DNA of 64,000 bases. Source: Naganishia liquefaciens. Lineage: Eukaryota > Basidiomycota > Tremellomycetes > Filobasidiales > Filobasidiaceae. The notes under the pieces were generated by a model. That model was not told the DNA's origin and did not search any database. It saw nothing but the letters and a program-made list of their open reading frames with translations. The DNA is taken from contig BLZA01000009.1 of assembly GCA_013423385.1 (NCBI GenBank), forward strand, positions 806,001 through 870,000, written 5' to 3'. The translations under genes and the position numbers were made by a program. Shown here piece after piece: positions 33,501 to 44,759 of the stretch. Each line of letters opens with the position of its first letter. Positions within the stretch are counted from its first letter, which is position 1.

Positions 33501-35304
33501 TTGATGACTTTATCACGTGGACCATCAGTGGCGTCACCGAGCATACGTATACCTTTTTCGAGGGCAGGCACGAAGTGGGCGACTATTCGTCCGTGTTTCG
33601 CCGGCCGTTGACGCCGATGCCCATCTTGCTGGATATTCCCGAGTATCGTGCGATGGAGAACACCATCACCATGACGGTCACCAACTTCTACTATGACGAC
33701 GACAACCCGGCGTTCCGCGGCAAGCCGCTGTTGCTGTATCTGGGCGCCATAGGGCCGCTCAAGTTTCGCAGCTATCGCAGCACGGCGCCGGCCGTGCCCT
33801 CGAATGCGTCCCACGAGGTCGGCGCATCGTATCTCAACTCGTATCCGGCCATTCCCATCGACGGCGGAGAAGAAGTCCCGCCCGAGGCCCGGCCCTACAG
33901 TTCCGTTCCCAGCACGGTGCCGCACACGATCATTGTCATCCACTTGCCCGCGCCCAAGGAAATGTGGGACGCGACGCGGATCGAGCGAGAACGACAGGCG
34001 CAGCTCGATCAAATGCAGCTTGCGTACGAGGCCAAACATCGGCATGAGGATGTTGTGGATGATACGTTTGCCGAGCCGGATTGGCTGCCGCTCGAGGACG
34101 ACGATCGCAAGTCGCGACATCAGCGTGCGTCCGAGTCGGCGGCCGTCCCGAGCGTTGCCGAGAGCGAAGCGCTGCCGTACGAGCAGGACAAGGAGCAGCC
34201 GCTCGCCGAGGATTTTATGCAGGCCGACAAGACGGGCCATCCCGAGACGACGGATCACTTGAATGGCATGGAGATGACACACGAGGATCATCGCCTGCAT
34301 CAGACAGCCGACGACGACGACAGTACCATGGTCGAGTTACGGGTCGAGGATTTCCCGCCGTTTGGGCCCGAGGAGATGGGCCTGGAGGATTCCACGTCGG
34401 CGGCAATGGACGCCATGATGCACGGGCATCCACACCACGGTGGTGGGCCCGAGCCCGGTGACCCGCTGCTGGAGCATCAGCTACACGAGTTTGACCACCA
34501 TGCCGTATCGGACGACATGCACCAAATATTTACGGCCGCGGCGATGCAGGCCGCGGCCGAAAACGGACAGGATCTGCTGGATTCGTCGGGTATGCTGAAT
34601 GGTCACGAGCACGGCGAGGATGGTGGGTACGGGTACTACACGCATGAAGAGCACGAGCCACAGCCGGTGGAAATGATGCATGATGAGCCACCGCAGCAAG
34701 AAGAACGGTACGCGGGCCGCCACGACTCGCTGTCGACGTTGACCGAGGCGGATGTCGAGCCAGAGCCGACGTCGCACTCGGACACGCGCGTCGAGTCCGT
34801 ATTGCCCAGCGAGGCTCTCGACGATGGCGGCGCGACAGCCATGACCACAAAGAAGATGAAAATCCAGCCGAGCCCGCTGACGGCCGTCTCGTCCACCAAG
34901 AAAGACACTCTTTCACGCTCTGCCACCGTCACCGCCGCTGCGGGGGGCGCCGCCCTCTCAAAACCCGTCCGGAAACCGCGCACGCCGCAGATCAAGCCGA
35001 CGCTGACCTCCACGGCGCTGCACGACCTCGCTCCCCCCGACGTCCGTATCACGCGTCAGCCATTCACGGCGTGTCCGCTGTACGCCCAGGGTCACGTTAA
35101 TCGCGCGAGTCAGCTGGGCGGGTCGAGTTTGCCGCTGTTATTTCTGCGGCAGAGCGATGGCACGGGGTATCATACGGGCAAAAATGTGGTGATTGAAAAG
35201 CTGTATGCCGGGAGCGACAGTGAGACGTGGAGTAAGTCGCTTCTTGGCCTCGGTGATTGACACGGTACTGACAGGCCTTGGTTTCAGACATCAACATCGT
35301 TTGA
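30576..35304 (+). CDS. CSL (CBF1/Su(H)/LAG-1) family transcription factor, interrupted by an assembly gap
   Basis: Nuclear DNA-binding protein of the CSL family (fungal Cbf11/Cbf12 class). The head (from 30576) is His-rich, then acidic, Pro- and Ala-rich. The RHR-N part is mostly lost in the N run; just after it an intron acceptor leads into the hallmark FLCPPPVV (31943). The beta-trefoil follows: MQIVSKPTQSKR, SLWSRINSQSVRTKYLYVEH, the block FGPVSELNKVAFAKVV, and ITWTISGVTEHTYTFFEG. The C-terminal Ig-like domain contains LYLGAIGPLKFRSY. A tail of about 430 residues, acidic and His/Met-rich, ends with an ordered-looking stretch (KPTLTSTALHDLAPPDV, SLPLLFLRQSDGTGYHTG). The last intron joins ETW to NINIV, stop at 35302-35304. 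More than 1400 aa, much larger than animal CSL (about 500). Confidence 0.85.
31623..31873. other. Assembly gap (251 N) flanked by GCC repeats and poly-G
   Basis: The left edge carries a GCC run coding poly-Ala, and the right edge is an uninterrupted G run (31874-31886). The gap removes the exon that should code the CSL segment just before FLCPPP. Confidence 0.98.
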
Positions 35305-36315
35305 GGAGTGGACAGCAGGGGTAATTGCATAGACGGGTTGTATAGTGGGTCCCAATGATCTTGTATGACGATACAGGATGGCCGTTCCGCGAGACCCTGG
35401 ACAAGCCTCATGGCGAGCGAGACCGGAGGCTGCGGAAGCAAATTCCGTTGTCTCTGATTCAAGACAGGGACAGGGACAGGGACTAAAACGACCGTATCGT
35501 CCGACATGGGCCCGTTCGAAAGATGCTTTCGGTGTTGCCGGTTCGGGGACCTATAACGTATGCACGTTACACCACCCTGACCGGTTCTTGCATCTTATGT
35601 GGCCGATTCAGCGGGTCTCATTGCAATGCCTTTGCGGAAAGCTCGGGTATGAACGAGGAGCCCGAGAATATGGAGAACTTGCGTTTCACGAACGAATGGC
35701 GGGGCTATGTTTCATACAGGCACTAGATGATATCACCGAAAAGAAACCACACTGGACTCGTCACGTTGGCTGGGCTCGCAGGTGGTCGTATTCACCCTCG
35801 TTCAGCCCAGTGGCCAGCGTTGACTAACTCCCATGTAGCGTATTCAATGGTCCTCCGAGCGGTTCCAACGGGCCGTGTCGGGCATCCAAAAGGTAGAACA
35901 ACACGGTATCTGATGACAAGGACCAACAGCTCGGTCCATCAAGGTTCCTCCCGAAAAAAGAAATTCGAGGCTGTCTCTGCAATGCAAGCAGCACGCGAGC
36001 TTGGAGCATCGCATGATCTCAAAATCTGCATTCGACAAGAGGTTCCGATATGATGCACATGCAGCTCCCAGGTTGCCTGAAGATCTACCTGTGGTTACTC
36101 TAGGGTCTAGAAAAGATGAAATAGTGGAGCGATCACAATGTTCATGCTTGTTGGCCGCCTCATTGCCGGAGGGTGGCGTCGAGAGAGCGGGAGCCGTGGT
36201 GTTCTCCCTTTGCCACAATATTAGCATCCTACCTTCTCCTCCATCTGAAAGTTGTACAACACATTTACGAAAAAGACAAAGCCATTTTTCTACCCATCAC
36301 CTCGAATACATTACA
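35305..36315. other. Intergenic region after the CSL gene
   Basis: About 1 kb with only short, unconvincing frames. Expected to hold the CSL 3' region and the promoter of the next (candidate) gene. Confidence 0.5.
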
Positions 36316-36785
36316 ATGTATAAGAAGCAAGTAAGCAATCGTGAGGCACCTTGTTTGGGGGAATCATGTTAATCCATCCTGGCTCCTGTTGTCAAGGGAG
36401 ACGACCAATCTTCCTCCGGGAACAGTGATGGTGACAAGGGTCCGTTCAGAGCATCGTGTGAGTCTTTGACAGAGAGCAAGGTGAGCTGAAGTCCTCTACA
36501 AAAACTGACTATCTGTGGGCATATACCGCATATACCGTGACAACCATCCCATCAAGGCGGAGAAACCGCCGCCCGAGACACCGGACAATGATGGTTGGAG
36601 CCAAGGTCCCAGAGTCCCCAAGGAAGTTTTCCACTCTGGATGTGGGTGTGGGTGGAATAAACATTCTGATAGGTGAGGACCCTACCGCACTTTGTTTGCC
36701 CTTGTCAGTTGCGTCCTCACGGGGGATCTCCAGGACCGCAAGTAACGGGTTTCGCACCGATACTCGGTCGCGCCACGACCATTGA
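36316..36785 (+). CDS. Candidate small four-exon gene, hydrophilic product of unknown function
   Basis: A chain of four short open exons joins in frame by GT-AG introns. ATGTATAAGAAGCAA (36316) with donor GTAAGC. An acidic exon (GDDQSSSGNSDGDKGPFRAS, ends at about 36480, donor GTGAGC). An exon beginning AEKPPPETPDNDGWSQG and containing VFHSGCGCGW, with donor GTGAGG at 36673. A last exon with TASNGFRTDTRSRHDH, stop at 36783-36785. The product is about 105 aa, charged, with no membrane segment. Two of the acceptors are AAG rather than CAG or TAG, a weakness. I recognise no family; the consistent phase across three introns is the main support. Confidence 0.4.
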
Positions 36786-37118
36786 GTCTTTGCGGTGCAG
36801 CCGTTCTCTCATCGTGTCTGTATCCGATTGGCCATTCAACTGGCCGGCTATCTCGCTGTACCGTTTCCTCTTGCACCCTCCACGGTCGCATGCTGTCCTG
36901 CCCATGTATCCATCCATCTTGTGGATCCACCACACCAAACTAGACGAGCTGGGACTCGCGTGGTGCGCCCGCGTGAATTCGAGGGAGACGCTCCTCGTCC
37001 TCGTCCATCTCCCGATTCCCAAGTTTATCTCGTCTTCCGCACCGTCCGTCCGCCCTCCCCCATGCACCCCATCCCACCCAATCCCACTCCATCCCACTCC
37101 ACCCTCCCCCTTCCCGCC
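36786..37118. other. Promoter region of TAF12
   Basis: CT-rich in its last 150 bp, with repeated CCCACTCCATCC-like words just before the start codon, common in housekeeping promoters of high-GC fungi. No gene seen. Confidence 0.5.
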
Positions 37119-39410
37119 ATGTCACAGCCCCCACCGGGAAAATCAGCCGACGCAGGCATGGAAAAGCTCTTTTCCCGTCTGCCGGGGCTCATCGATCAGG
37201 CGAGAAAGGGGACGATGCAGCAGCAGGCGATTGCGCAGGTAAGACGATCTGGCCAGTGCCAGGCGGATAGGCTTCCTGGATGGGTTCCTTCCGTCCGGGG
37301 GCAATGGTCGCTGATTCCTGTCTCTTTATAGCTGCGGCTCCTGCTCAAAGACCGAAGACCAGCGATCGAGGCATGGTACAAGGTCCGTCTTGTTTCTCAC
37401 TGTCTTTGTGTCCAAGATCTAGGTCCGACGCTGATCCTCGCGACATGGACTAGGCCAACAACATGCCCAGCCCGTTTGCTTCCTTACCCGCATCCATCAA
37501 CCCTGCTATCCCGCCTTCGGCAACGAGCACCACGGAATCACCACGTGCCAGTCCCGCGCCGAATGCGGGATCGCCCGCTGCGATAACGGGACCAACGGCC
37601 AACGCATCGGCCGTGAGACCGACACCGAGGGCGCCGGGTACGATGGCGCCGCAGAGACCGGCGGGACAGGTGACGGCCCAGCCGAGGCCCGCGTTGCAGC
37701 CCACGGCTCCGCCGCTTGCGAGACCTCTTGCGGGGACGACGACGACGACGGGGACGGCTCGACCGCCTGGTGCGGCGAATCCCTCGGTGCGGCCGTCGGC
37801 AGCGGGTGCGAGGCCTCCAGCGGCGACGGCGACGAACTCGCCCAGCCCGGGCTCCGCACTCGGCGGGAACACTTCCCGAGCCGGAACACCCTCGGTGACA
37901 TCGTGGACGGATGTATTCAACATGACGGCCGAACAACGTCGCGCATGGTTTGACGCCGTGCCCGGCAGTGAAGCGACGTATAACAAGATTCTCGAAGATG
38001 CACGGAAGAAACACATGGCGATGCGGCAGGGTGATGGACAAGGATCGCGCCAGGGTAGTCCCGTGTCGACGGGGCCGGGATCGAGGGGGAACAGCCCGGC
38101 GCCGACGGGTGGACCAGGGTCGCCGGCTGCCGCGCCCGGCGGGGCAGTACGACCGATCGCAGGACAGACGTCGGTTCGTCCGCCGACGGGGGTGGCTCAG
38201 GGAACTACGGCGGCGGGGGCAGCTACAGCGCAGGCACAGGGACAAGGCGCATCGGGTACACGCGCAATTCGACCCGTAAATCAGGGGATGCCGTTGCCTA
38301 ATTTGGCGATACCCGCTGGTGCGCGACGCGGGTCAACGACAGGGGATGGAGCGACGGCAGGCGCGGCAGCGGGGACGACGGCGACAACAACAACGACGGC
38401 GTCTTCCGCTACGGCGCCGGAGAATCGACCGCCGGCGGGGATACACAGCTTGTCGCAGGACAAGATCCGGTTCTACATGAGCCTCAGCGACGCGCAGGGC
38501 CAAGTACTACCACACGATCAAAAACAGCTCTGGCTCTGGTTGAAGAAGCTGATTCAAGAGACCAAGCAGCAGTCGGCCAACAAGCAGGCCACGCAGGGTC
38601 AGCAGCGCCTGGGACCCGGCGGCGCCAAGGTCGGGATGCCACAGGCGCCCGGCACGCAAGGATACAGTGGCTTCCGCATGCCCAACGTTCCCGGTGGACT
38701 CTCGATGGGCAACCTCAACGAGGAAATCTTGAAATTGTACACCGACGGCCGTGCACCGACGTTGCAGCAGCTGCGCGAGTTGTGTATACGCGGCGGGCTC
38801 AACTGGTCGGTGCAGCTGGAGAACCTAGTGGCGCCGTACGCGAGTGACCGGGCCAAGCATGCGAGCGGGATGAAGCTGGATCCCATAGAGATTCCGCCGA
38901 CACCGATGGGAGGGCCGCCGCCGGTCGTGCCGCGGACGGCCAAGGAGCATTTGCATGAGAATGTGCGCAAGGTGGTGGAGCATGAGATTGGGAATATCGT
39001 GGATGATGATCTGGTGACGGTGCGTCTGGGCTCGAATTCGTGAATCCACGGCCGAGTGCTGACCTTCCTGCACAGATTTTCCAAGATTTAGCGGGAGACT
39101 TGTTCCAAGAAGTCATTGCCGGCGGCATCGGTCTCGCCCGGGTCCGCAAAGAGGACCGGGCTCTGAACGTCCGCGATGTCGCTCAGATAGCCCGTATGTC
39201 GCGCCAGGCTCTTCACGATTTACTTCTGCCTCGAGCTCATACGCTCTCCCACTAGGTCAAGCTGTCGGCATTACTATTCCTGGATTCGGACTTGAGCAGT
39301 CACAGATTGGCAAGCGAAAGGCGCTGCCTTCAAGGATGAATGAGCGGCACTTGAAGAAGCTTCGGGCGGTCCAGAGAGCAAAGGACAGAGAAGCAGGCAG
39401 GATTTCATAG
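37119..39410 (+). CDS. TAF12: TAF12, histone-fold subunit of TFIID and SAGA
   Basis: Nuclear general transcription factor subunit that pairs with Taf4 in TFIID and Ada1 in SAGA through an H2B-like histone fold. Exons 37119-37238, 37332-37382, 37454-39019, 39076-39193 and 39256-39410 sum to 2010 nt (669 aa), in frame throughout. The N-terminus has a helical stretch (MEKLFSRLPGLIDQARKG), then about 270 disordered Ala/Pro/Thr/Gly residues, then two small helical segments (IRFYMSLSDAQG and LNEEILKLYTDGRAP). The fold is at the end: VRKVVEHEIGNIVDDDLVT, IFQDLAGDLFQEVIAGGIGL, then ALNVRDVAQIARQAVGITIP with the family's IPGFG. A basic tail follows (RHLKKLRAVQRAKDREAG). Yeast Taf12 (539 aa) has the same layout of long low-complexity head and C-terminal fold. 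Confidence 0.78.
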
Positions 39411-39864
39411 GCGAGGTTGTACGGATGATCGAAGCTGTGCGCTCCAGCGGAACGCTTATGCGATGCGGGGTCAAACACGACTGCCATACATGCGCGCTAG
39501 CTCATCTAAGATATAATTGATCATTCAAGCAGGAACCAACATATTGCAATCGAATGCCTCTGCTCTTCCTCTTTGTATGGATGCTGCGAATGGTGACCGG
39601 TCAGTGGATTGCAAGCGCATGTCATGGTTGATGGCAGGGGGCGCAGCTGGGGGCGCCGATGGATAAGCCATCAGCGTGACGAATCCGAGACACGTTCGCG
39701 TGCGATGTATCGTAGCTTTTGACAGTAGTGGGGTCCGATGCAAAGTCGATGCAAAGTATACGTGCAACTCGAAACACCTTTACTCAGCATCGGCCTTGCT
39801 GCCACAGCATACGCCTATGCAAACAGTCAGGAAAGCTATCAACACCGTATCGCCACCGCTCAGA
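39411..39864. other. Intergenic region upstream of the omega-class GST
   Basis: Only short frames. Contains a trivial tandem of CGATGCAAAGT (39736-39757). Should hold the GST promoter. Confidence 0.5.
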
Positions 39865-40894
39865 ATGTCCAAACACCACATCCTTTACAGTGCCGATGCG
39901 TCAGTAGCTCGAGCCCGGGGCAAAGCCATTCCACGTCGGCTGAAGCGAATCTCCTCGTAGCTGTCCGTATGCTCATCGTGCACGAATCGCTATCAAGGCC
40001 AGTGGAGCCGACTACGAGATCGTTGAAATCGATCTCAGGAACAAGCCCGAGTGGTATGCGCCAAACGTCAACCCGGCATCCAAAGTGAGTCTTGTTCGTC
40101 GGGTCCGCAGACTGGTAGCCGGGAAACCTGATGTCTGTTCTGTCGCACCTAGGTCCCTGCTCTATGGTACGATGCTCCCAAGGATGCCGATCCCTCGAAA
40201 CCTCCCAAAGGAGCGGTCATCATCCCGGAATCTGGCGTGATTGTCGACTTTCTGGCCTCCATCTATCCCGACATCCAGTGTGCGCCGATTCTCGCCTTGC
40301 ATATCTTGTCTAAATAGCACTGATACTTGTTCACAGTCGAAGATCCCGTCAAGAGAGCCAAGGCCGCCCTCATGGCTCTCGCCTTCGAGAGCAACATCAA
40401 CAAGGCTTGGTTCCAGTACAGCGTCTTGTCCGACGGTGGAAGCAGCAAGGAACTAGACGACTTCCTGAACGGGGTCCGAAACTTTCAGCCTGCTATTCCC
40501 GAGGGATACTTGGAAAGCCCCGAATATGGCGTGGCGGATATCTTGATTGCGCCATTCCTCGTAAGTCTGATAAATGACGTTGAAGCAGTCGCCTTTTGAA
40601 CGACCGGCCCCGCAGACACGCATCTTCAAGTTCTCAAAGCACGAGGCATACCCCTGGACGAACGAAAACTCGGGGAAGGCCGTCTTAGAAGCTCTCGCTG
40701 GGCCTGAATTCGAAAAGTTTAGGGCGTATCACGACAAGCTTGCAAGGTGGACCGTGGTATCAGAGACGATCAACTGGGGTGAGTGGCCCGCTCAAGGCTG
40801 CAGTTGAAGCTAATCCCAGCAAATGCTGCTAGACAACATGATCGCCAACAACAGGAAGCAAATGGGAGAATTTAAAGCCAAGATGAACAAGTAG
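39865..40894 (+). CDS. Omega-class-like glutathione S-transferase
   Basis: Cytosolic thiol transferase/dehydroascorbate-reductase type GST. Exon 1 (MSKHHILYSADA) joins exon 2 across a GTCAGT...CTCGTAG intron to make CPYAHRARIAIK, with the omega-type catalytic Cys at the start of helix 1. YEIVEIDLRNKPEWYAPNVN and VPALWYDA complete the thioredoxin fold, and PESGVIVDFLASIYPD binds the glutathione gamma-glutamyl group. The helical C-domain includes YGVADILIAPFL and TRIFKFSKHEAYPW. The last exon ends with a basic AKMNK. Six exons, about 240 aa, normal for the class. Convergent with the gene at 41003, only 108 bp apart. Confidence 0.87.
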
Positions 40895-41002
40895 GAAGTC
40901 TCCCATGTAGCGAACTTGAAAGGATTTGACATGGAGATCGCCACATGACATGGCTAATGTTGTCATCTGTATATTCTCGGACGGACGATCTCATAAGGTA
41001 TT

Positions 41003-43471
41003 TCATCGCAGATGCTGCCTTTTCAATCGGGCATTACGCAGCGGTGAAGACGCATTCTGAGCCTTGCGTTTATTCGCACGAATCGTTTCGGCGGATGAGC
41101 CAGGCCACGGTCTGTCAAACGATACGTCTGAAAAGTCTGCGGCCAGCGGGTCGTTTTCGTCTTGATCCAAGGGCGAACCGAGAGGCGATGATGCATCAGT
41201 CGATTCGCCCACATGTATCACCCGCTTGGGGAGGACCGGAGTCGATCTGTCGAGCTCTTCTATGTCGTCAAGGGGGTCGATTGATTCACTGGTATTGGGC
41301 TGTATCGCCTTCACGGGCTGTAGCGGCGTGATCGCGGCTGATTCTAGCGTCGACTTTTCGGGGGCTCGCTTGAATTTCCAAGCATTGCCTGGGGTAACGG
41401 ATGATCGTACGACCGGGCTGTTTGCAAACGGGCTGCTGAAAGTGTGCATCTTAACGACTGGGCTAGTAAACAGCGGAAGAGACGGCTCCATTTGTACCGG
41501 GGGCGATACCCGATTTTGAGCGGGATACGAACCGTCGCCGCTGTAGAACCCCGAGTCTTCCGAGCTTGGCATCGGACCGGGACTGCTGCTGAGACGAACA
41601 GAGCTTGTCTGAAGTGCAGATTTCCAACCATGGCGAAGTTTTCCCGCTGGTGTTTCTTTAATCCACGAGTCGAATGTGGTATCCCAAACGTAGCCCAACC
41701 TCGCATACGCCGCCTTGGTATCGGTATCGTGCTCCTCAACTTCGGGCATGTTTGCGTCCAGATCGCAGATCCACTCCGCGATTCGCGCTTCATTGGATGA
41801 TATCGCATCGATCCGAATGGCGTGAGCCAAGAACCAACGAGTTATATGCGGGCAAGCCATTTTCCACTGAGGCTCTGCCAATAAACGAATGACGAGTTCA
41901 CCAACAGCTTCATGATGTAGAGTATCAAACTCGATGCCGGGGTTGCTGCGCAGGCATCTGAGTGCTTTCCGTAGGGATGCCCTTTCGCTTCGTGTGTCGT
42001 AACTGGTATCTAGCAAAGCGATAACGAATGCCACAAGGTATGTGTTGGGTGAGTTGTCCACCGGCAAGGGATCCTCGAGGAATCCAATATCCGCTAAACA
42101 AGTGTATAACGTCTGCCAAGCAGCCGTCGATTCTTCCGGCAAAGCTGTAGAGATTGAGCTGGTCCAGCGGCTTATCCAGCGGGCAGTATGGCTGTCAAAG
42201 CTGTCGATCTGCCGTTGATCAGATGTGTTGTAGACAAATCGCAGACCGTTGGCCACCATGGCCGCCGCGAGTTCGCAGCGGATTGCCTGAGTCACAGGCT
42301 CGACGGACATCGCAATGTATTTTTTGCGGTTCGCCATATGCGGAATAACGATCCGCTCGATTTTTGGTGGTATGCTCAGCGGCGTGTTCAGGCTGGCGAT
42401 GCCCGCAAGCACTAGCGGTAATTTGTGGTATTCGAAAGTCAGCGTGTCTTGAACCAGTATCTGCAGTAGTGGTCGCCACTATCAAAGGCCAGGGAATAAT
42501 GAGCGGCTGCATTGACGGGTAAGGGTTCGCTCACATCATCTGATACTTTCTGCTCGAGCACCGTTTCAAGCAAAGTCCACAAGACATCCATTCTAACTGG
42601 GTGGCAGGGGATATTCATAGCCAGACTGACAGCTTGTTCCACAAGTACCGTTCTGTAGAAGGCGATCAGTCAATGAGTGGAACGCGATGGGGAAAACTCA
42701 CCCCACAACATGACCCGGCAGAGCATCATACCATTCTTGCAAACGCTCAACTCTCCAGCTTTGGTCCTGGTATTCTTGCCGGATGTCATTCTCTTCTCCG
42801 CTGCTCTGTCCATCCTCTCTATCGTCCGACCTCATCCCTTCTTTCTCGCGTTCCTGGAGAAGCCATTCTGCCCGGACATACCCCTCGAGATTGTGTCCGA
42901 CGATATTGGCGCAAAGCGTTGAGAGTTTGGGTACTGAGCGTTGCCTTCGCTTAACTGATGGATGAAAGTTTTTGCCCTTTCCACTGATATGTTGCGGCTG
43001 TGCAACTTCGCATAGGCGTCGAAAGGCGCTAATTGTTGAATTCGCCTGTTGCAGAATCTTCTTGGTCTTTTCGTTGTTCGACATCCCGTAACGAGTCAAT
43101 CCGAGATTGGCTCGTATGGCCGCAGGAATGTCCCGAGGTTCAGCACCATATGTTTCCACGGTGTGTTCCGAGAAGACGTCTTGAGCGTATGAGGAAGGAC
43201 CGGCAACGCCTTGAGCAGGAACCATGACAGAGGAGGAGCTCTTAGTGCGAAAACTCTTCGGTTTCCCGTACGTGCGCTTCGCATCTAGTCTTGACGAACG
43301 GTCGACAATCAAGGCCAACCCTTGAGGAATCACTGGATACGCCGCATGATCGACATCGGCCCTCAGGGACCGCTCGAGATGGCCGAGGTGACTGGTATAA
43401 GGTCGGAGCAGACGCAAGAGACGCGAGGTGTTGACGTCGGGCCGCAATGGCGTTTGGGGTGAAACGTTCAT
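41003..43471 (-). CDS. Conserved-looking protein of unknown function (about 730 aa)
   Basis: Three exons: exon 1 from 43471 (MNVSPQTPLRPD) to a GTGAGT donor near 42702; exon 2 from TVLVEQAVSLAMNIPCHPVR to a donor at GTGAGCG near 42536; exon 3 from ILVQDTLTFEYHKLPLVLAG to the stop at 41003. Residues about 1-600 look like a helical, solenoid-like fold with regular Leu/Trp spacing (WQTLYTCLADIGFLED, EPQWKMACPHITRWFLAHA). The last 200 residues are disordered with many SSP/SPL/TP motifs, like CDK sites (SSPLGSPLDQDE), and end in a basic patch (RNARLKRQHLR). A cell-cycle-regulated nuclear protein would fit, but this is a guess and I recognise no family. Confidence 0.65.
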
Positions 43472-44113
43472 GGTCGCGTCTCGCTGGAAACACCGTCGTG
43501 GTATACTGCGTGGCACTGTAGCAAGATGGAAGAAATGCAGGAAAGATGCCAGAAAGCTGGACAAAGATGATGCTCAACGAAGTTGTTGATTCAGCTTCTA
43601 TGGGTGTTATTCACGACACCAAGATTTGATTCCGCATGTCTGACTGCATGCTTCAGGCAGTCTCCAGGAATGTTTGAGCACTCACTGATGTCATTGAGTA
43701 TTGGCAAGGGGTTTACCAATAGTCGGACGACTTTCTTCACGTCGAACACGGTCGCTCCGTCGCATTCCGTCGGTGTCAACGGCGAATGCAAAAACACATG
43801 ATCCCACTGAGCATGTTCATGTTTTTTTGCGCAAAGACTTTTGTAAGACGCAACAACCCAGATGCAGGCGCGAGTACGATCGCCGCTAGAGGGACGCAGA
43901 ACCTACTCTCACAGTCAAAAGGCAGGGGACAAGTGTTATGTTACAACCGAGATACTAACGTTGCCAGCAGAATCAAAGGTGCAGTCAAACGATTTCCATT
44001 CCATTGATGTTTCCATTAATGTTTATTTCATACAACCAGTTGAAATTCAGTCATGAAGTCAGGCGTCTCGAAGTCGAAATCGGCAGTCAAGAGACGTAAG
44101 TCAAGCACACCGT
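43472..44113. other. Intergenic region
   Basis: 640 bp between the start of the unknown gene (-) and the stop of HSP12 (-). Only short frames; nothing supported. Confidence 0.5.
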
Positions 44114-44553
44114 TTATCGGGTAGCCTGGTTGTTGTTGATGCCAAGGGCGTCCTTAGCCTTGTCCATCATGGAACTAGAAACATTCCAATCAGAAATTTT
44201 GAACGGGTGACCGCACGATGGCAATGACTCACCCAGAGTTCTGGTTCTGGTTGCCAGAGACTGCATCACCAATCTGCTGTCCGAAGGACTTCTGAGATTC
44301 AGGCTGTGCGGTGGAAGCTGCGCTGTCGGCCTTGCCCTTCAACATGTCCTATGAAGCAGACGCGTCAGTCAGCAACCGACAATCCGGAAGCCTTGAATAC
44401 TCACGGTACCCTGCTCAAGGTAGCTCTGTGAAGGGAAGGGATCAGTGTCAAGTATCAAATGTGAATACTGAGAAGACAACGTACCTTCTGGCTATCGGGC
44501 TTCAAAGCAGCTCCGGCCTTGTCACCGAGGGATTGTCTGCCCATGTCACTCAT
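44114..44553 (-). CDS. HSP12: HSP12-family small heat-shock/stress protein
   Basis: Small hydrophilic, membrane-associating stress protein (HSP9/HSP12 family), strongly induced by heat, osmotic and stationary-phase stress in fungi. The N-terminal signature MSDMGRQSLGDKAGAALKPD then SQK|SYLEQG is intact. The rest is ADSAASTAQPESQKSFGQQI and a short end around SSMMDKAKDALGINNNQATR. Four tiny exons, about 85-90 aa, shorter than S. cerevisiae Hsp12 (109) but like basidiomycete forms. Stop at 44114-44116. A TATA-type box lies about 113 bp and a perfect CRE palindrome about 200 bp upstream, consistent with stress induction. Divergent from a second small hydrophilic gene at 45850. Confidence 0.9.
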
Positions 44554-44665
44554 GATTGTTGAAAGTTGGTGTTTGGTAGTGGGTTTGAAGTGTAATGCGT
44601 GCGGGTTTGCTTGAAAGCGGATGTGGACTGAGATCGAATGGTGGTGGGGATGTCACCGAGCAGGT

Positions 44666-44677
44666 GTATATATATAC
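44666..44677 (-). promoter_or_regulatory. TATA-type box of HSP12
   Basis: The palindrome GTATATATATAC lies about 113 bp upstream of the HSP12 start codon, a usual distance for a TATA element in a stress-inducible fungal gene. Confidence 0.6.
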
Positions 44678-44751
44678 TCTTGTACATGTCCAGCGCGAGA
44701 GTGCAAGGCGAAACGAACACTGTTGCGGATGCGAGCTGAGCGCTAGTGAAA

Positions 44752-44759
44752 TGACGTCA
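44752..44759. promoter_or_regulatory. Perfect CRE/ATF site TGACGTCA upstream of HSP12
   Basis: The 10-bp palindrome ATGACGTCAT, about 200 bp upstream of the HSP12 start. Matches the CREB/ATF bZIP consensus. It is followed at once by a TGACGG half site. Confidence 0.65.

Noticed and set aside
32999-34300. 433-codon minus-strand frame inside the CSL gene
   Set aside because: It is the shadow of the CSL coding strand in GC-rich DNA; the plus strand carries all CSL motifs.
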